Part shown: piece after piece, positions 1 through 8,084 of the stretch | Position numbering within the stretch: the first letter of the stretch is position 1 | How the letters are laid out: every line of letters begins with the position of its first letter | Assembly: GCA_000722615.1 (NCBI GenBank) | Contig: JOKI01000010.1 | Location: forward strand, 124,001-188,000 | Source of the DNA: Pseudorhizobium pelagicum | Lineage (GTDB): Bacteria; Pseudomonadota; Alphaproteobacteria; Rhizobiales; Rhizobiaceae | Direction: 5' to 3' | DNA: 64,000 nucleotides | The notes under the pieces: model-generated | Databases searched by the model: none | What the model saw: only the letters and a program-made list of their open reading frames with translations | Told to the model about the DNA's origin: nothing | Position numbers and translations under genes: made by a program

Positions 1-1020
1 GAGGTTGTAGTTGCCGTCGACGCCGGCGTCCGAGTGCCAGCTATAGCTCTCGGGATAGAATGCGCCGTCCAGCCCATAGAAGTCCGTGCTGCCGAAGGCA
101 GCCGCCAGCATGTCTTCCATGTTGAGCGCCTGCGTGATCGCCTTGCGGATTTCAAGCTTGGACGAGACACCCTCCTTCGTGTTGAAGACGAAGACAGGAT
201 AGCCGAAGGGCTCGAGAAGCACGGGCTCGGATGCCGAAGAACTCTTCAGCTTATCGTAGGATTCCACCGGAATGGAATCCACATAGGCATATTGTCCGGA
301 GACCGCCGCCTCGACCCGCGTATTGGGATCGGGAACCGGCACGAAGCGGATCTCGTCGAGATACTGGTGACGCGCACCGCCATAACCGTCGCTTTCACCG
401 TCGCGCGACATGTAGCCATCGAAGCGGGCAAGCTGGATATACTGGTCGGCCTTGCGCTCCTTCAGCATATAGGGCCCGGTGCCGACAAACTCCGCCATCG
501 GCTCCGCCTGCTTTTCCGACGGAATGACGATCGCCGCAGAGTTGTTGAAGGCGAGCAGCGACGTCAGAGGCGCATAGGGCTGCGTCAGCTTGATGAGGAC
601 GGTGTCGGCATCGGGAGCCTCCATCGACGCGATGAAGCCTGCTGCCTGCTTGCCGCGCGAGGCAAGCTTCGTCCACCGCCCCAGCGAAGCGAGCACGTCT
701 TCGGACGTCATCTCGCTGCCGTCATGGAAGGTGATGCCGGTGCGCAGCGTGATGGTATAGGCCTTCCCGTCGTCCGTGATCTCGGGCAGGCTCTCGGCCA
801 GAAGCGGTGTCACGTTCCAGTTCTTGTCGAATGTGTAGAGCGTCTCGAACATGTGCTGCGTGACGATGCCGACGAGGTCGGCGGTCGAAGCCATCGGATC
901 CAGCGTCGGCGGCTCGCCGATGGTTGCAACATCGATGACCCCGCCGCGATCTGCGGCGAGCGAAAGGCACGGGCCTGCGATCAGGGCCGTGGTTACCAGA
1001 AAGGCTAGTTTCATCCGCAT
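1..1020 (-). CDS. Peptide/oligosaccharide-type ABC transporter substrate-binding protein (SBP family 5), C-terminus off window
   Basis: The minus-strand frame is open from the ATG at 1020 to the window edge (340 codons), so about the last third of a roughly 508-residue protein lies outside. The N-terminus has a Lys/Arg start and hydrophobic stretch typical of a Sec signal peptide (about residues 1-23), then the family 5 entry region with the motif IGEPPTLDPMASTADLVG. It is a paralogue of the gene at 2508-4034: this segment is identical and similarity continues across the visible length. Family members deliver oligopeptides or oligosaccharides to a periplasmic-facing ABC importer; permeases are presumably beyond the edge. 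An in-frame ATG at 1014 is an alternative start. The intervening GH1 enzyme suggests a beta-glucoside or oligosaccharide ligand, by context only. Confidence 0.88.
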   Translation of the reverse strand, partial: MRMKLAFLVTTALIAGPCLSLAADRGGVIDVATIGEPPTLDPMASTADLVGIVTQHMFETLYTFDKNWNVTPLLAESLPEITDDGKAYTITLRTGITFHDGSEMTSEDVLASLGRWTKLASRGKQAAGFIASMEAPDADTVLIKLTQPYAPLTSLLAFNNSAAIVIPSEKQAEPMAEFVGTGPYMLKERKADQYIQLARFDGYMSRDGESDGYGGARHQYLDEIRFVPVPDPNTRVEAAVSGQYAYVDSIPVESYDKLKSSSASEPVLLEPFGYPVFVFNTKEGVSSKLEIRKAITQALNMEDMLAAAFGSTDFYGLDGAFYPESYSWHSDAGVDGNYNL

Positions 1021-1040
1021 TCCAAGTCTCCCGTTTTGAA

Positions 1041-1100
1041 TTCCACAATTATGTATTATGCTTTTTAATTGTAGAATAGCCGACACGGAGGCTGTGTCAA
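1041..1100 (-). promoter_or_regulatory. Promoter and operator-like inverted repeat of the first binding-protein gene
   Basis: On the minus strand a perfect -35 box TTGACA (1095-1100) is followed after 16 bases by TATTCT (1073-1078). Overlapping the -10 is a 36-base element, 1041-1076, whose outer 11-base arms are TTCTACAATTA and TAATTGTGGAA, complementary at 10 of 11 positions. It ends 20 bases upstream of the ATG. The same arrangement recurs before the paralogue at 4055-4090. Confidence 0.6.
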
Positions 1101-1119
1101 TCCGCCAGCGGGTGCCGCG

Positions 1120-2448
1120 TCACACCGCATTGGCGGCGATGACGTCCCGCAGCCAGTAGTAGGAGCTCTTGGGGATGCGCTGCAGCGTCGGATAGTCGAC
1201 ATAGACAAGTCCGAACCGCTTGGAGAAGCCGCGCCCCCACTCGAAATTGTCCATCAGCGACCAGGCGAAATAGCCTCGCACGTCATGACCTTCGTCGATC
1301 GCGTCGAGCAGCTTGTCGAGATACAGGTGGAAATAGGATATCCGGTCCTTGTCGATGACCTGGCGCGCCCCGTTCAGCGCATCGGGATAGGAAGCCCCGT
1401 TTTCGGTGATGTAGATGGTCGGATTGCCGTAGCGGGCGCTGGTATCGCGGATCTGCTCCAGAAAGGCATCCGGATCGACAACCCAGTTGACGTCGGTCAG
1501 CGGCCCCATGCCGGTCGGCGGAGCAGTTTCGGCGACGCCGAAAGTGGTATTCGGGTTGGGGCCGACGAACACCGGATTGTAGTGATTGAGGCCGAAGAAA
1601 TCCATCTTCTGGCTAATGTCCTGCATGTCGTTCTGCTGGATCAGCGGTTCCATCGCCTCCGCCAGCGGCTCCGGATAGGTCCCGAGCCAGAGCGGATCGA
1701 CCATCACCCGGCGCCACAGGCAGTCACCGAGGATGCGCGCTTCCTCGTGGGCCGCGTCGTCGTAATGCGGGCGCACGGGACCGAGCGAGACGATGTTGCC
1801 GACCTCTGCGTCCCCAGCTTCGGCCCGCACCGCCTTCACCGTCAGCCCGTGGGCGCGGTTGAGATTGTGGATTGCCTTCAGGCTGGACTGGTAGTCCTGC
1901 TTGCCCGGCGCGTGGCGGCCGACATTGTAGGCGACCCAAGGGATCACGTTCGGCTCGTTGATCGGCGCGAAGCGCTTCACGCGATCGCCGAAATGCCGGA
2001 TCACGGTGGCGCTGTAGTCGGCAAACATCTTGGCCGTGTCGCGGTTGCGCCAGCCGCCCCGCTCTTCCACCGACACCGGCATGTCCCAGTGATGCAGGCA
2101 GATCCACGGCTCGATGCCCTCGTGCAGGAGAAGATCGATCACCCGATCATAGAAATCCAGTCCACGGGTGTTCACCTGCCCGTCGCCTTCGGGGAAAATG
2201 CGCGGCCAGGCGGTGGAGAGGCGATAGGCTTTCACACCCAGCCCGCTCATCAGCGCAATGTCTTCCGGATAGCGGTGGTAGTGGTCGCAGGCGACGTCAG
2301 CGGTATCGCCATTCGTGGTGCGCCCGGGTGTATGGGCATAGACATCCCAGACACTTTGACCGCGACCATCCGCATGGACGGCGCCTTCGGTCTGATAGGC
2401 GGAGGCAGCAACGCCCCAGAGGAAGTCGCTCGGGAAAGCTCTTGTCAT
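1120..2448 (-). CDS. Glycoside hydrolase family 1 beta-glucosidase
   Basis: Cytoplasmic retaining beta-glycosidase of 442 residues, full length for GH1. It lacks a signal peptide and starts at the classic N-terminal motif FPSDFLWGVAASAYQTEG. The acid/base glutamate is in INEP (E165), the nucleophile in YITENG (E349), and the C-terminal aglycone/glucose-binding segment DNFEWGRGFSKRFG is intact. The activity is hydrolysis of beta-glucosides such as cellobiose or aryl glucosides; the exact substrate cannot be read from sequence. It lies 59 bases downstream of the binding protein at 2508-4034 on the same strand, so the two are probably co-transcribed: import of a beta-glucoside followed by cytoplasmic hydrolysis. 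Confidence 0.95.
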   Translation of the reverse strand: MTRAFPSDFLWGVAASAYQTEGAVHADGRGQSVWDVYAHTPGRTTNGDTADVACDHYHRYPEDIALMSGLGVKAYRLSTAWPRIFPEGDGQVNTRGLDFYDRVIDLLLHEGIEPWICLHHWDMPVSVEERGGWRNRDTAKMFADYSATVIRHFGDRVKRFAPINEPNVIPWVAYNVGRHAPGKQDYQSSLKAIHNLNRAHGLTVKAVRAEAGDAEVGNIVSLGPVRPHYDDAAHEEARILGDCLWRRVMVDPLWLGTYPEPLAEAMEPLIQQNDMQDISQKMDFFGLNHYNPVFVGPNPNTTFGVAETAPPTGMGPLTDVNWVVDPDAFLEQIRDTSARYGNPTIYITENGASYPDALNGARQVIDKDRISYFHLYLDKLLDAIDEGHDVRGYFAWSLMDNFEWGRGFSKRFGLVYVDYPTLQRIPKSSYYWLRDVIAANAV

Positions 2449-2507
2449 GGCAATGGCTCAACAATTGAAGGAAGGGTCGGCGCGCGTCGGCGCGCCGACA
2501 GCAGCGA

Positions 2508-4034
2508 TTACTTCTTGTCGGTGGAGACGTTCCAGAAGTACGGCCACGGCGACGCCTTGACGTTGTGCAACGTCTTCGCCTCTGCACTCAGGGCGTTGAA
2601 ATCACCGACCTTGAACACCGGCGCCTCCTCGTAGAAGGTCTTCTGCACCATGCCGAACAGTTCGATGCGCTTCTGGAGGTCCGGCTCGGCCAGGAAGGGC
2701 TCGACCGCCGCATGCTTGGCGTCATTGTCCCACCAGCCGGGATAGCTGTCGGACATCCAGCCGTTCAGCGCCGGATCGGCCGGGAAAGGTCCATGGGTGA
2801 TGAAGATGTCCCACTGCGCCGGGTCCGCGCGGCGCTGCGTCAGCGTCGCCCAGTCGAACACCTGCAGATCGACCTGGAAGCCGGCGGCCTTCAGGTATTC
2901 GGCGGCCACCTGCGCCATCTTGTAGTGGAATTCATATTGCCGGCTGGTCAGGATACGGACCGGTTTGCCATCGTAGCCGGCCTCCTGCATCAGTTCGCCA
3001 GCGGCTTCCGGATCGCCCGAGCCGTAGCGCTCGATCCCCTCTTTCGTGTGCCAGACATAGCCTTCGGGATAGAGGGCGCCGTCGACGGCGAAGAACTCCG
3101 GATTGCCGAAGGCGGCAAGAAGCATGTCTTCCGGATTGAGCGCCACCTGCACGGCATGACGCAGCGCCTTGCCGGTCATCATGCCCTCCTTCATGTTCAT
3201 CACGAAGACCGGCGCACCGAAGGGCTTGAGGACCACGGGCTGTGATTCTGTCGAAGCCTTCAGCTGGTCGAAATTCTCCGGCGCGATGGAGTCGGTATAG
3301 TCGAACTGGCCGGAGATCGCGCCTTGCAGGCGGGTGTTGGCATCCGGTACCGGGACGAAGCGGATCTCGTCGAGGATCGCCTCGCGGGCGCCGCCGAAAC
3401 CGTCCGGCTCTTCGCTGCGCGGCGTGTAGCCATCGAAGCGGACGAGCTGGATATACTGGTCTGCCTTGCGCTCCTTCAGCATGTAGGGGCCGGTGCCGAT
3501 GATCTCAGTGAGCGGATCGGCCAGATTTCCCTTCGGCAGGATGATGGCGGCCGAGTTGTTGAAGGCAAGAAGCGACAACAGCGGCGCATAGGCGGTCTTC
3601 AGCGTGATCCGTAGCGACGTGTCACCAGTCGCCTCGACCGTGGCGATATAGGGTGCCGCCTGCTTGCCGCGGGATGCGATCGACATCCAGCGCTGGATCG
3701 AGGCAACGGCGTCGGCAGAGGTCATCGTGCTGCCGTCATGGAACTTGATCTCCTGGCGCAGCGTGATGTCATAGGTCTTGCCGTCGTCGGAGATGCTGGG
3801 CATCGTTTCGGCCAGCAGCGGAATGACCTTCCACTCGTCGTCGAAGGTAAACAGCGTTTCGAACATGTGCTGCGTGACGATACCCACCAGGTCGGCAGTG
3901 GAGGCCATCGGATCGAGTGTCGGCGGCTCGCCGATCGTCGCAACATCGATGACGCCGCCCTTTTCCTGACCGATCGCCCATGAGGGCGCGACGATCAGTG
4001 CTGTGGCCATCAGGAATGCCAGCTTCTTTCGCAT
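2508..4034 (-). CDS. Peptide/oligosaccharide-type ABC transporter substrate-binding protein (SBP family 5)
   Basis: Full-length 508-residue family 5 solute-binding protein with a Sec signal peptide (about residues 1-22) followed by the same IGEPPTLDPMASTADLVG segment as the paralogue at the window start. The expected internal motif GTGPYMLKERKADQYIQL is present. Such proteins bind di/oligopeptides or, in many Alphaproteobacteria, oligosaccharides, and feed DppBC/OppBC permeases, which are not adjacent here. The downstream GH1 beta-glucosidase favours a glycoside ligand, but this is inference. Gene order is binding protein, GH1, second binding protein, each binding-protein gene with its own similar promoter. 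Confidence 0.92.
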   Translation of the reverse strand: MRKKLAFLMATALIVAPSWAIGQEKGGVIDVATIGEPPTLDPMASTADLVGIVTQHMFETLFTFDDEWKVIPLLAETMPSISDDGKTYDITLRQEIKFHDGSTMTSADAVASIQRWMSIASRGKQAAPYIATVEATGDTSLRITLKTAYAPLLSLLAFNNSAAIILPKGNLADPLTEIIGTGPYMLKERKADQYIQLVRFDGYTPRSEEPDGFGGAREAILDEIRFVPVPDANTRLQGAISGQFDYTDSIAPENFDQLKASTESQPVVLKPFGAPVFVMNMKEGMMTGKALRHAVQVALNPEDMLLAAFGNPEFFAVDGALYPEGYVWHTKEGIERYGSGDPEAAGELMQEAGYDGKPVRILTSRQYEFHYKMAQVAAEYLKAAGFQVDLQVFDWATLTQRRADPAQWDIFITHGPFPADPALNGWMSDSYPGWWDNDAKHAAVEPFLAEPDLQKRIELFGMVQKTFYEEAPVFKVGDFNALSAEAKTLHNVKASPWPYFWNVSTDKK

Positions 4035-4054
4035 AGGATACTCCCGGTTAGTTG

Positions 4055-4112
4055 TTCCATTATTATGTTATATCAACCAATATAGAAGAATACAGTTTCC
4101 GGAAGCTGTCAA
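4055..4112 (-). promoter_or_regulatory. Promoter and operator-like element of the second binding-protein gene
   Basis: Minus-strand TTGACA at 4107-4112 precedes a 36-base AT-rich element at 4055-4090. Its ends TTCTTC and ATGGAA and inner segment ACATAAT match the element at 1041-1076, at the same 20-base distance from the start codon. The inverted symmetry is poorer here than in the first copy. Confidence 0.5.
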
Positions 4113-4387
4113 GCAGGAGGAAGAGCGGTCGCGCTTATCAGCGGACGCTGATGATCCCGAAGGAGGTGACAAAGGAGCGGCGCTTGCGGCAGGAAGATTG
4201 GCAACAGCCGGCGACGCCGGTTCGCCACCTCCAGCCCTGAAATCGGTCCCGCAGAAAAAGGCAGCCGGAACCGCTGCCGGTGCGCCGCCACGCAACTTCA
4301 AGGATGTTAGCAATGGCAATGCCGGGAGGATCTTCTGCCAGCGCGAGAACGCCGCCGTGCGCGGCCGCCCGGGAACCCTGCCCCGGA
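4113..4387. other. Intergenic stretch without a convincing gene
   Basis: Between the promoter of the binding protein and the end of the regulator gene. Open frames exist on both strands but none combines a ribosome site, plausible composition and recognisable protein features. I see no repeat or clear terminator here. Confidence 0.5.
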
Positions 4388-4912
4388 CTAAAGCGAGGCG
4401 GCGGCGCGCGCCGCATGATCGTAATGCCCCGACAGCGCCCGGAGGCGGGACGCCATGTCGGAGAGGGCTTCGGCTGAAACCTCCGTGGCGAGGACCGAGC
4501 GCACCAGCAGGCTTTCCCGCATGGCCTTGTAGCGTTCGCAGGCATCGGCACCTGCGTCGGTGACCATGACCAGCTTCTCCTTGCCGCGCCGTCCCGACCT
4601 GATCAGCTTGAGGCGCTCCAGCTTCTTCAGCGCATAGGTCACCACATGGGTGTCCTCGATGTTGAGCACGAGGCAGATGTCGGCGAGCGTCTTCGGCTTG
4701 TCGCGGCTGTTGATGTTGTGCAGCACTAGAATGTCGACGGGGGAGAGATCCGGCACGCCCGCGGCCGACATGCAGCGGACCATCCACCGGTGGAAGGCAT
4801 GATTGAGCATGATCAGCCCGAATTCGATCTCCGACAAAGCCGGAAGTGCGCCGGTGGCCAGATGACCGGACGAGACGATCGGACCCAGGGGATCCTGTTT
4901 CTTTGTGGGCAT
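4388..4912 (-). CDS. Winged-helix DNA-binding regulator, MarR-like
   Basis: 174-residue protein with a helix-rich N-terminus and a central winged-helix HTH (about residues 55-125). In it LADICLVLNIEDTHVVTYALKKL is the recognition region and SGRRGKEKLVMVT the wing, as in MarR-type regulators. It is the last gene of the TRAP transporter run, 59 bases after the periplasmic binding protein gene, and has a strong ribosome site (GGAGGAG) just after a GC-rich hairpin. The likely role is control of the adjacent TRAP transporter and/or the divergent 5-oxoprolinase, inferred from position. Effector unknown. Confidence 0.85.
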   Translation of the reverse strand: MPTKKQDPLGPIVSSGHLATGALPALSEIEFGLIMLNHAFHRWMVRCMSAAGVPDLSPVDILVLHNINSRDKPKTLADICLVLNIEDTHVVTYALKKLERLKLIRSGRRGKEKLVMVTDAGADACERYKAMRESLLVRSVLATEVSAEALSDMASRLRALSGHYDHAARAAASL

Positions 4913-4929
4913 GCCGCTCCTCCTCGGGA

Positions 4930-4956
4930 GACGCCGCCAGCCGGGCCGGCGGCGTC
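4930..4956 (-). other. GC-rich stem-loop between TRAP binding-protein and regulator genes
   Basis: Perfect 9-bp arms GACGCCGCC (4930-4938) and GGCGGCGTC (4948-4956) with a 9-base loop. On the plus strand it is followed by TTTT. On the transcribed minus strand there is no T-run, so it looks like an intercistronic mRNA-processing or partial-termination hairpin just upstream of the regulator ribosome site. Confidence 0.55.
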
Positions 4957-4971
4957 TTTTGCTTCGGTTGC

Positions 4972-5961
4972 TTACATCTTGTTGTAGGCGTCCACGACGG
5001 CCTTGCCTTCGTCGCCGGCCTTCGCCAGCCAGCCTTCCGTCAGCTTGGCGCCGACGTCGCTCAGACCGGTCTTCAGTTCCTCGCTCGGCGTCACGACCTG
5101 CATGCCGTTAGACTTCAGAGTCTCCATGTAGGCGGAAGTCTTCTCGGCAGCGAGCGCCCAGCCGCGGGTTTCGGCCGCGGCTGCGGCTTCCGTCACCGCC
5201 GTCTGCACGGCCGGATCAAGCGCGTCGAAGGCGTCCTTGTTGACGAAGATGACGTTCTTCGGGATCCAGGCCTGGGTATCGTAGTAGTGGGTCAGCGATT
5301 CCCAGATCTTGGAATCGACGCCCGTGGCGCTCGAGGTCATCAGGCCGTCGACGACGCCGGTGGCCAGTGCCTGCGGCAGTTCCGCCGCCTGCACGGTCAC
5401 GGGCTGGGCACCGACGAGTTCGGCGATGCGCGAGGTGCCGACGTTATAGGCACGCCATTTCAGACCCTCAAGATCGGCGACGCTGTTGACGTCCTTCTTC
5501 GTGTAGATGCCCTGCGGCGGCCAGGGCGTCGTGTAGAGAAGCTTCAGCCCCTGCTCGTCGAGCGCCTTCTCGACGGCCGGCTTGGAAACCTCCCACAGCT
5601 TCTTCGACTGCTCGAAGCTGGTGGCCAGGAACGGAATGACGTCGATGCCGAAGATCGGGTTCTCGTTCTCATGCAGCGACATCAGCACTTCACCGGCCTG
5701 CGCCTGGCCCGTCTGGACCGCGCGCTTGATTTCCGGCGCCTTGAAGAGCGAAGCGTTCGGATGAACCGTGATCTTGAGTTCACCGTTGGTTGCCGTGTCT
5801 ACGTCGGAGGCGAACTGGTTGAGGTTCTCCACGTGGTAGTTTGCCGGAGGATAGGCCGACGGAAGGACCCAGGCGGTCTGCGCCAGGGCGGAGCCCGCCG
5901 CGGCGAGAATGGCCACGGAGGCGATCCCCGTCCTGATCAGGTTTGTCTTCAGCGATTGCAT
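4972..5961 (-). CDS. TRAP transporter solute receptor, DctP family
   Basis: Periplasmic solute receptor of a TRAP (Na+-coupled secondary) importer, 329 residues. It has a signal peptide ending near ALAQ and DctP landmarks: LNQFASDVDTATNGELKI near the start, the stretch with FKAPEIKRAVQTGQAQ and the central KWRAYNVGTSRIAELVGA containing the conserved carboxylate-binding arginine. I chose the second ATG (5961) because the AAGGGG ribosome site is too close to the one at 5967. It is the third gene of a DctQ-DctM-DctP order. Ligands of the family are usually organic or amino acids. The divergent 5-oxoprolinase suggests a 5-oxoproline- or hydantoin-like ligand, which is inference. Confidence 0.93.
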   Translation of the reverse strand: MQSLKTNLIRTGIASVAILAAAGSALAQTAWVLPSAYPPANYHVENLNQFASDVDTATNGELKITVHPNASLFKAPEIKRAVQTGQAQAGEVLMSLHENENPIFGIDVIPFLATSFEQSKKLWEVSKPAVEKALDEQGLKLLYTTPWPPQGIYTKKDVNSVADLEGLKWRAYNVGTSRIAELVGAQPVTVQAAELPQALATGVVDGLMTSSATGVDSKIWESLTHYYDTQAWIPKNVIFVNKDAFDALDPAVQTAVTEAAAAAETRGWALAAEKTSAYMETLKSNGMQVVTPSEELKTGLSDVGAKLTEGWLAKAGDEGKAVVDAYNKM

Positions 5962-5982
5962 TTGCATTCCCCTTTTCTTGGA

Positions 5983-7299
5983 TTAACCCGGAAACGCCAT
6001 TCGCGGCAGGAACATCACGATATCCGGGAACACCGTGATGATGGCGGCAGTCGCCACGAGCAGGAAGAAGAACGGCAGAGCCGCCCGAGCCACCGTCAGA
6101 CTGTCTCGGCCGCTCATCGTTTGCAGCACGAAGAGATTGAAGCCCACCGGTGGCGTGATCTGGGCCATTTCGACCATCAGCACCAGGAAGATGCCGAACC
6201 AGATCAGGTCGAAGCCCGCCTGCTGGATCATCGGGAGGACGACGACGGTGGTCAGCACGATCATCGACAGGCCGTCGATCGCGCAGCCCAGCAGGATGTA
6301 CATCACCGTCAGGACGGCGATCAGGGCGTAGGGGCTGAGGCCGAAGCCATCGACCCAGCTTGCCAGTGCCGCCGGTATGCCGGTGTAACCCATGGCAATC
6401 GACATATAGCCGGCGCCGGTGAGGATGAGCATGATCATGGCCGTCATGCGTGTCGCACCCATGACACTGTCCTTGAAGCTTTTCCAGGTCAGCGCCTTCT
6501 GCCAGGCGGCGATGACGAGCGAGCCCAGCACGCCCCAGGCGGCGCATTCGGTGGCCGTCGCCCAGCCCATCAGCAGGGCGGAAAACACGGTTGCGATCAA
6601 AAGAGCGAGCGGAATGAGGTTGAGGGTCTCCTTCAGCTTGCTCGCCAGGCTCGTCTTCGGTTCAGGCGGCGGGCATTTGTCGGGGTTTCGCAGGGCCCAG
6701 ACCACGATGGCCGAAATATAGAGCACCATGACGATCACCGCCGGGATGAGCCCCGCGAGAAACATCTGGATGATCGAGACATTCGCAGCGACCGCATAGA
6801 CGATCATCGTGATCGACGGCGGCACGAGAAAGCCCAGCGTTCCCGCACCGGCCAGCGAGCCGAGACTGATCATCTCGTCATAGCCGCGCTTCTTCAATTC
6901 GGGCAGCGTGATCTTTGCCACCATGGCCGTGGTTGCGGCCGACGAGCCGGAGACGGCCCCGAACAGGCCGCATCCCAGCACGTTGACGTGCACGAGCCGA
7001 CCGGGCAGCCAGTTCAACCAGGGTGCAAGGCCGCGGAACATTTCGTCGGAGAGCCGCGTGCGGTAGAGGATCTCCCCCATCCAGACGAACAGCGGCAAAG
7101 CCGCCAGGCTCCAGGAGGCAGAGCCGCTCCAGGCGTTGGTCGCGAGCGCTGCGCCGATCTGGATGCCGGCGGGCGCAAACTGCATGGCGATGAAGCCGCA
7201 GACGAGCAGCGCCACCCCGATCCAGACGCCGCCCACCAGAAGGAGCAGCAGGGTCCCAAGGATGATGCCGGAGACCTCGATGAGCAATCCGTTGTCCAT
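5983..7299 (-). CDS. TRAP transporter large permease, DctM family
   Basis: 438-residue, very hydrophobic inner-membrane protein with about 12 predicted membrane segments. DctM-family motifs include GAVSGSSAATTAMVAKITLP and LGFLVPPSITMIVYA. It is the Na+/solute transport subunit working with the DctQ-like protein immediately upstream (2 bases between genes) and the DctP receptor downstream. Full length for the family. Confidence 0.94.
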   Translation of the reverse strand: MDNGLLIEVSGIILGTLLLLLVGGVWIGVALLVCGFIAMQFAPAGIQIGAALATNAWSGSASWSLAALPLFVWMGEILYRTRLSDEMFRGLAPWLNWLPGRLVHVNVLGCGLFGAVSGSSAATTAMVAKITLPELKKRGYDEMISLGSLAGAGTLGFLVPPSITMIVYAVAANVSIIQMFLAGLIPAVIVMVLYISAIVVWALRNPDKCPPPEPKTSLASKLKETLNLIPLALLIATVFSALLMGWATATECAAWGVLGSLVIAAWQKALTWKSFKDSVMGATRMTAMIMLILTGAGYMSIAMGYTGIPAALASWVDGFGLSPYALIAVLTVMYILLGCAIDGLSMIVLTTVVVLPMIQQAGFDLIWFGIFLVLMVEMAQITPPVGFNLFVLQTMSGRDSLTVARAALPFFFLLVATAAIITVFPDIVMFLPRMAFPG

Positions 7300-7301
7300 C
7301 G

Positions 7302-7886
7302 TCAGACCCCGCTTTCCATCACGCGCTCAATAATCTCGTCTGCAGTATTCGCCGGCGGCTTCTCGTAGCGAGGGGTCCCTCCGAAGAGGACGTGCAGGAG
7401 TTCGTCGACGAAGGAAATGGCCAGGACCGACAGGCCGACGGACATGCCCAGCTGCGGGATCCACAGCGGCACGGCGATGACGCCCATGGAGACGTCGTTG
7501 AACCGCCAGGATACCCAGGTCATCTCGACGGCATACCAGGCGAAATAGGAGACGGCCGTTGCGCCGATTGCCGTGCAGGCAATCTCGATCAGCCGCCTGC
7601 GCCAGCCCGTGAAGCGGTCGATGACCAGGCCCATGCGGATGAGCTCCGCCGACCTGAACGTGTGCGCGAGAGCCAGAAAGGCGGTTGCCGCCATGCACCA
7701 CGCGGCGAAGTCGTCGCCGGCGGGAACGTCGATCCCCAGGGGACGGCCGGCCGACAGTGCCAGCATGATCAGAAAGATGGCGACCAGGAACACTCCGGCC
7801 AGATAGCCGGAAGCAAGATAGAGGCCGTCGAGCGACTTCCTCAGCCATTCGGGAAAGATACTGTGACGCGGATCAATGGAGGACAC
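7302..7886 (-). CDS. TRAP transporter small permease, DctQ family
   Basis: 194-residue membrane protein with four hydrophobic segments, as typical of DctQ, and a conserved region around AELIRMGLVIDRF. The start codon is GTG at 7886, preceded by GGGAGG with 7-base spacing. First gene of the TRAP run; its upstream region is shared with the divergent 5-oxoprolinase gene. Confidence 0.92.
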   Translation of the reverse strand: MSSIDPRHSIFPEWLRKSLDGLYLASGYLAGVFLVAIFLIMLALSAGRPLGIDVPAGDDFAAWCMAATAFLALAHTFRSAELIRMGLVIDRFTGWRRRLIEIACTAIGATAVSYFAWYAVEMTWVSWRFNDVSMGVIAVPLWIPQLGMSVGLSVLAISFVDELLHVLFGGTPRYEKPPANTADEIIERVMESGV

Positions 7887-8013
7887 GGGTCATCCTCCCG
7901 TAGAACATACGGCTCTCATGCATCATCGGCTCCCCTCGGTTGCCGTTGCGGGCGGGGCACTTGCGGACCTTCTGCCCGTTATGGAGGCATGATGCAGCAA
8001 TGTGCAATTTGCT

Positions 8014-8054
8014 GTCAATCAAACATTGACGTTTTATCGACGAAATGCATTCGT
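8014..8054. promoter_or_regulatory. Two inverted repeats in the TRAP / 5-oxoprolinase divergent region
   Basis: The 198-base divergent region holds GTCAAT-caaac-ATTGAC (8014-8030, perfect 6-bp arms) and ACGAA-atgca-TTCGT (8040-8054, perfect 5-bp arms). Both lie 30-70 bases upstream of the oxoprolinase start, a position suited to operator sites. The natural candidate protein is the MarR-like regulator at 4388-4912. Confidence 0.5.
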
Positions 8055-8084
8055 TAAGAAAAACACTCTTCCAGGAGCCGGGAC

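Noticed and set aside
34-1008. Long plus-strand reading frame opposite the first binding protein
   Set aside because: It is the exact antisense frame of a GC-rich gene with strong similarity to the paralogue at 2508-4034; no ribosome site or protein features.
2449-2507. Short GC-rich repeat GCGCGTCGGCGCGCCGAC between GH1 and binding-protein genes as a terminator
   Set aside because: Short imperfect palindrome without a T-run; the genes are probably co-transcribed across it.
4846-7368. Very long plus-strand frame opposite the TRAP genes
   Set aside because: Low-complexity His/Arg/Asp/Gln-rich product typical of antisense frames of membrane-protein genes; the opposite strand encodes clear TRAP subunits.
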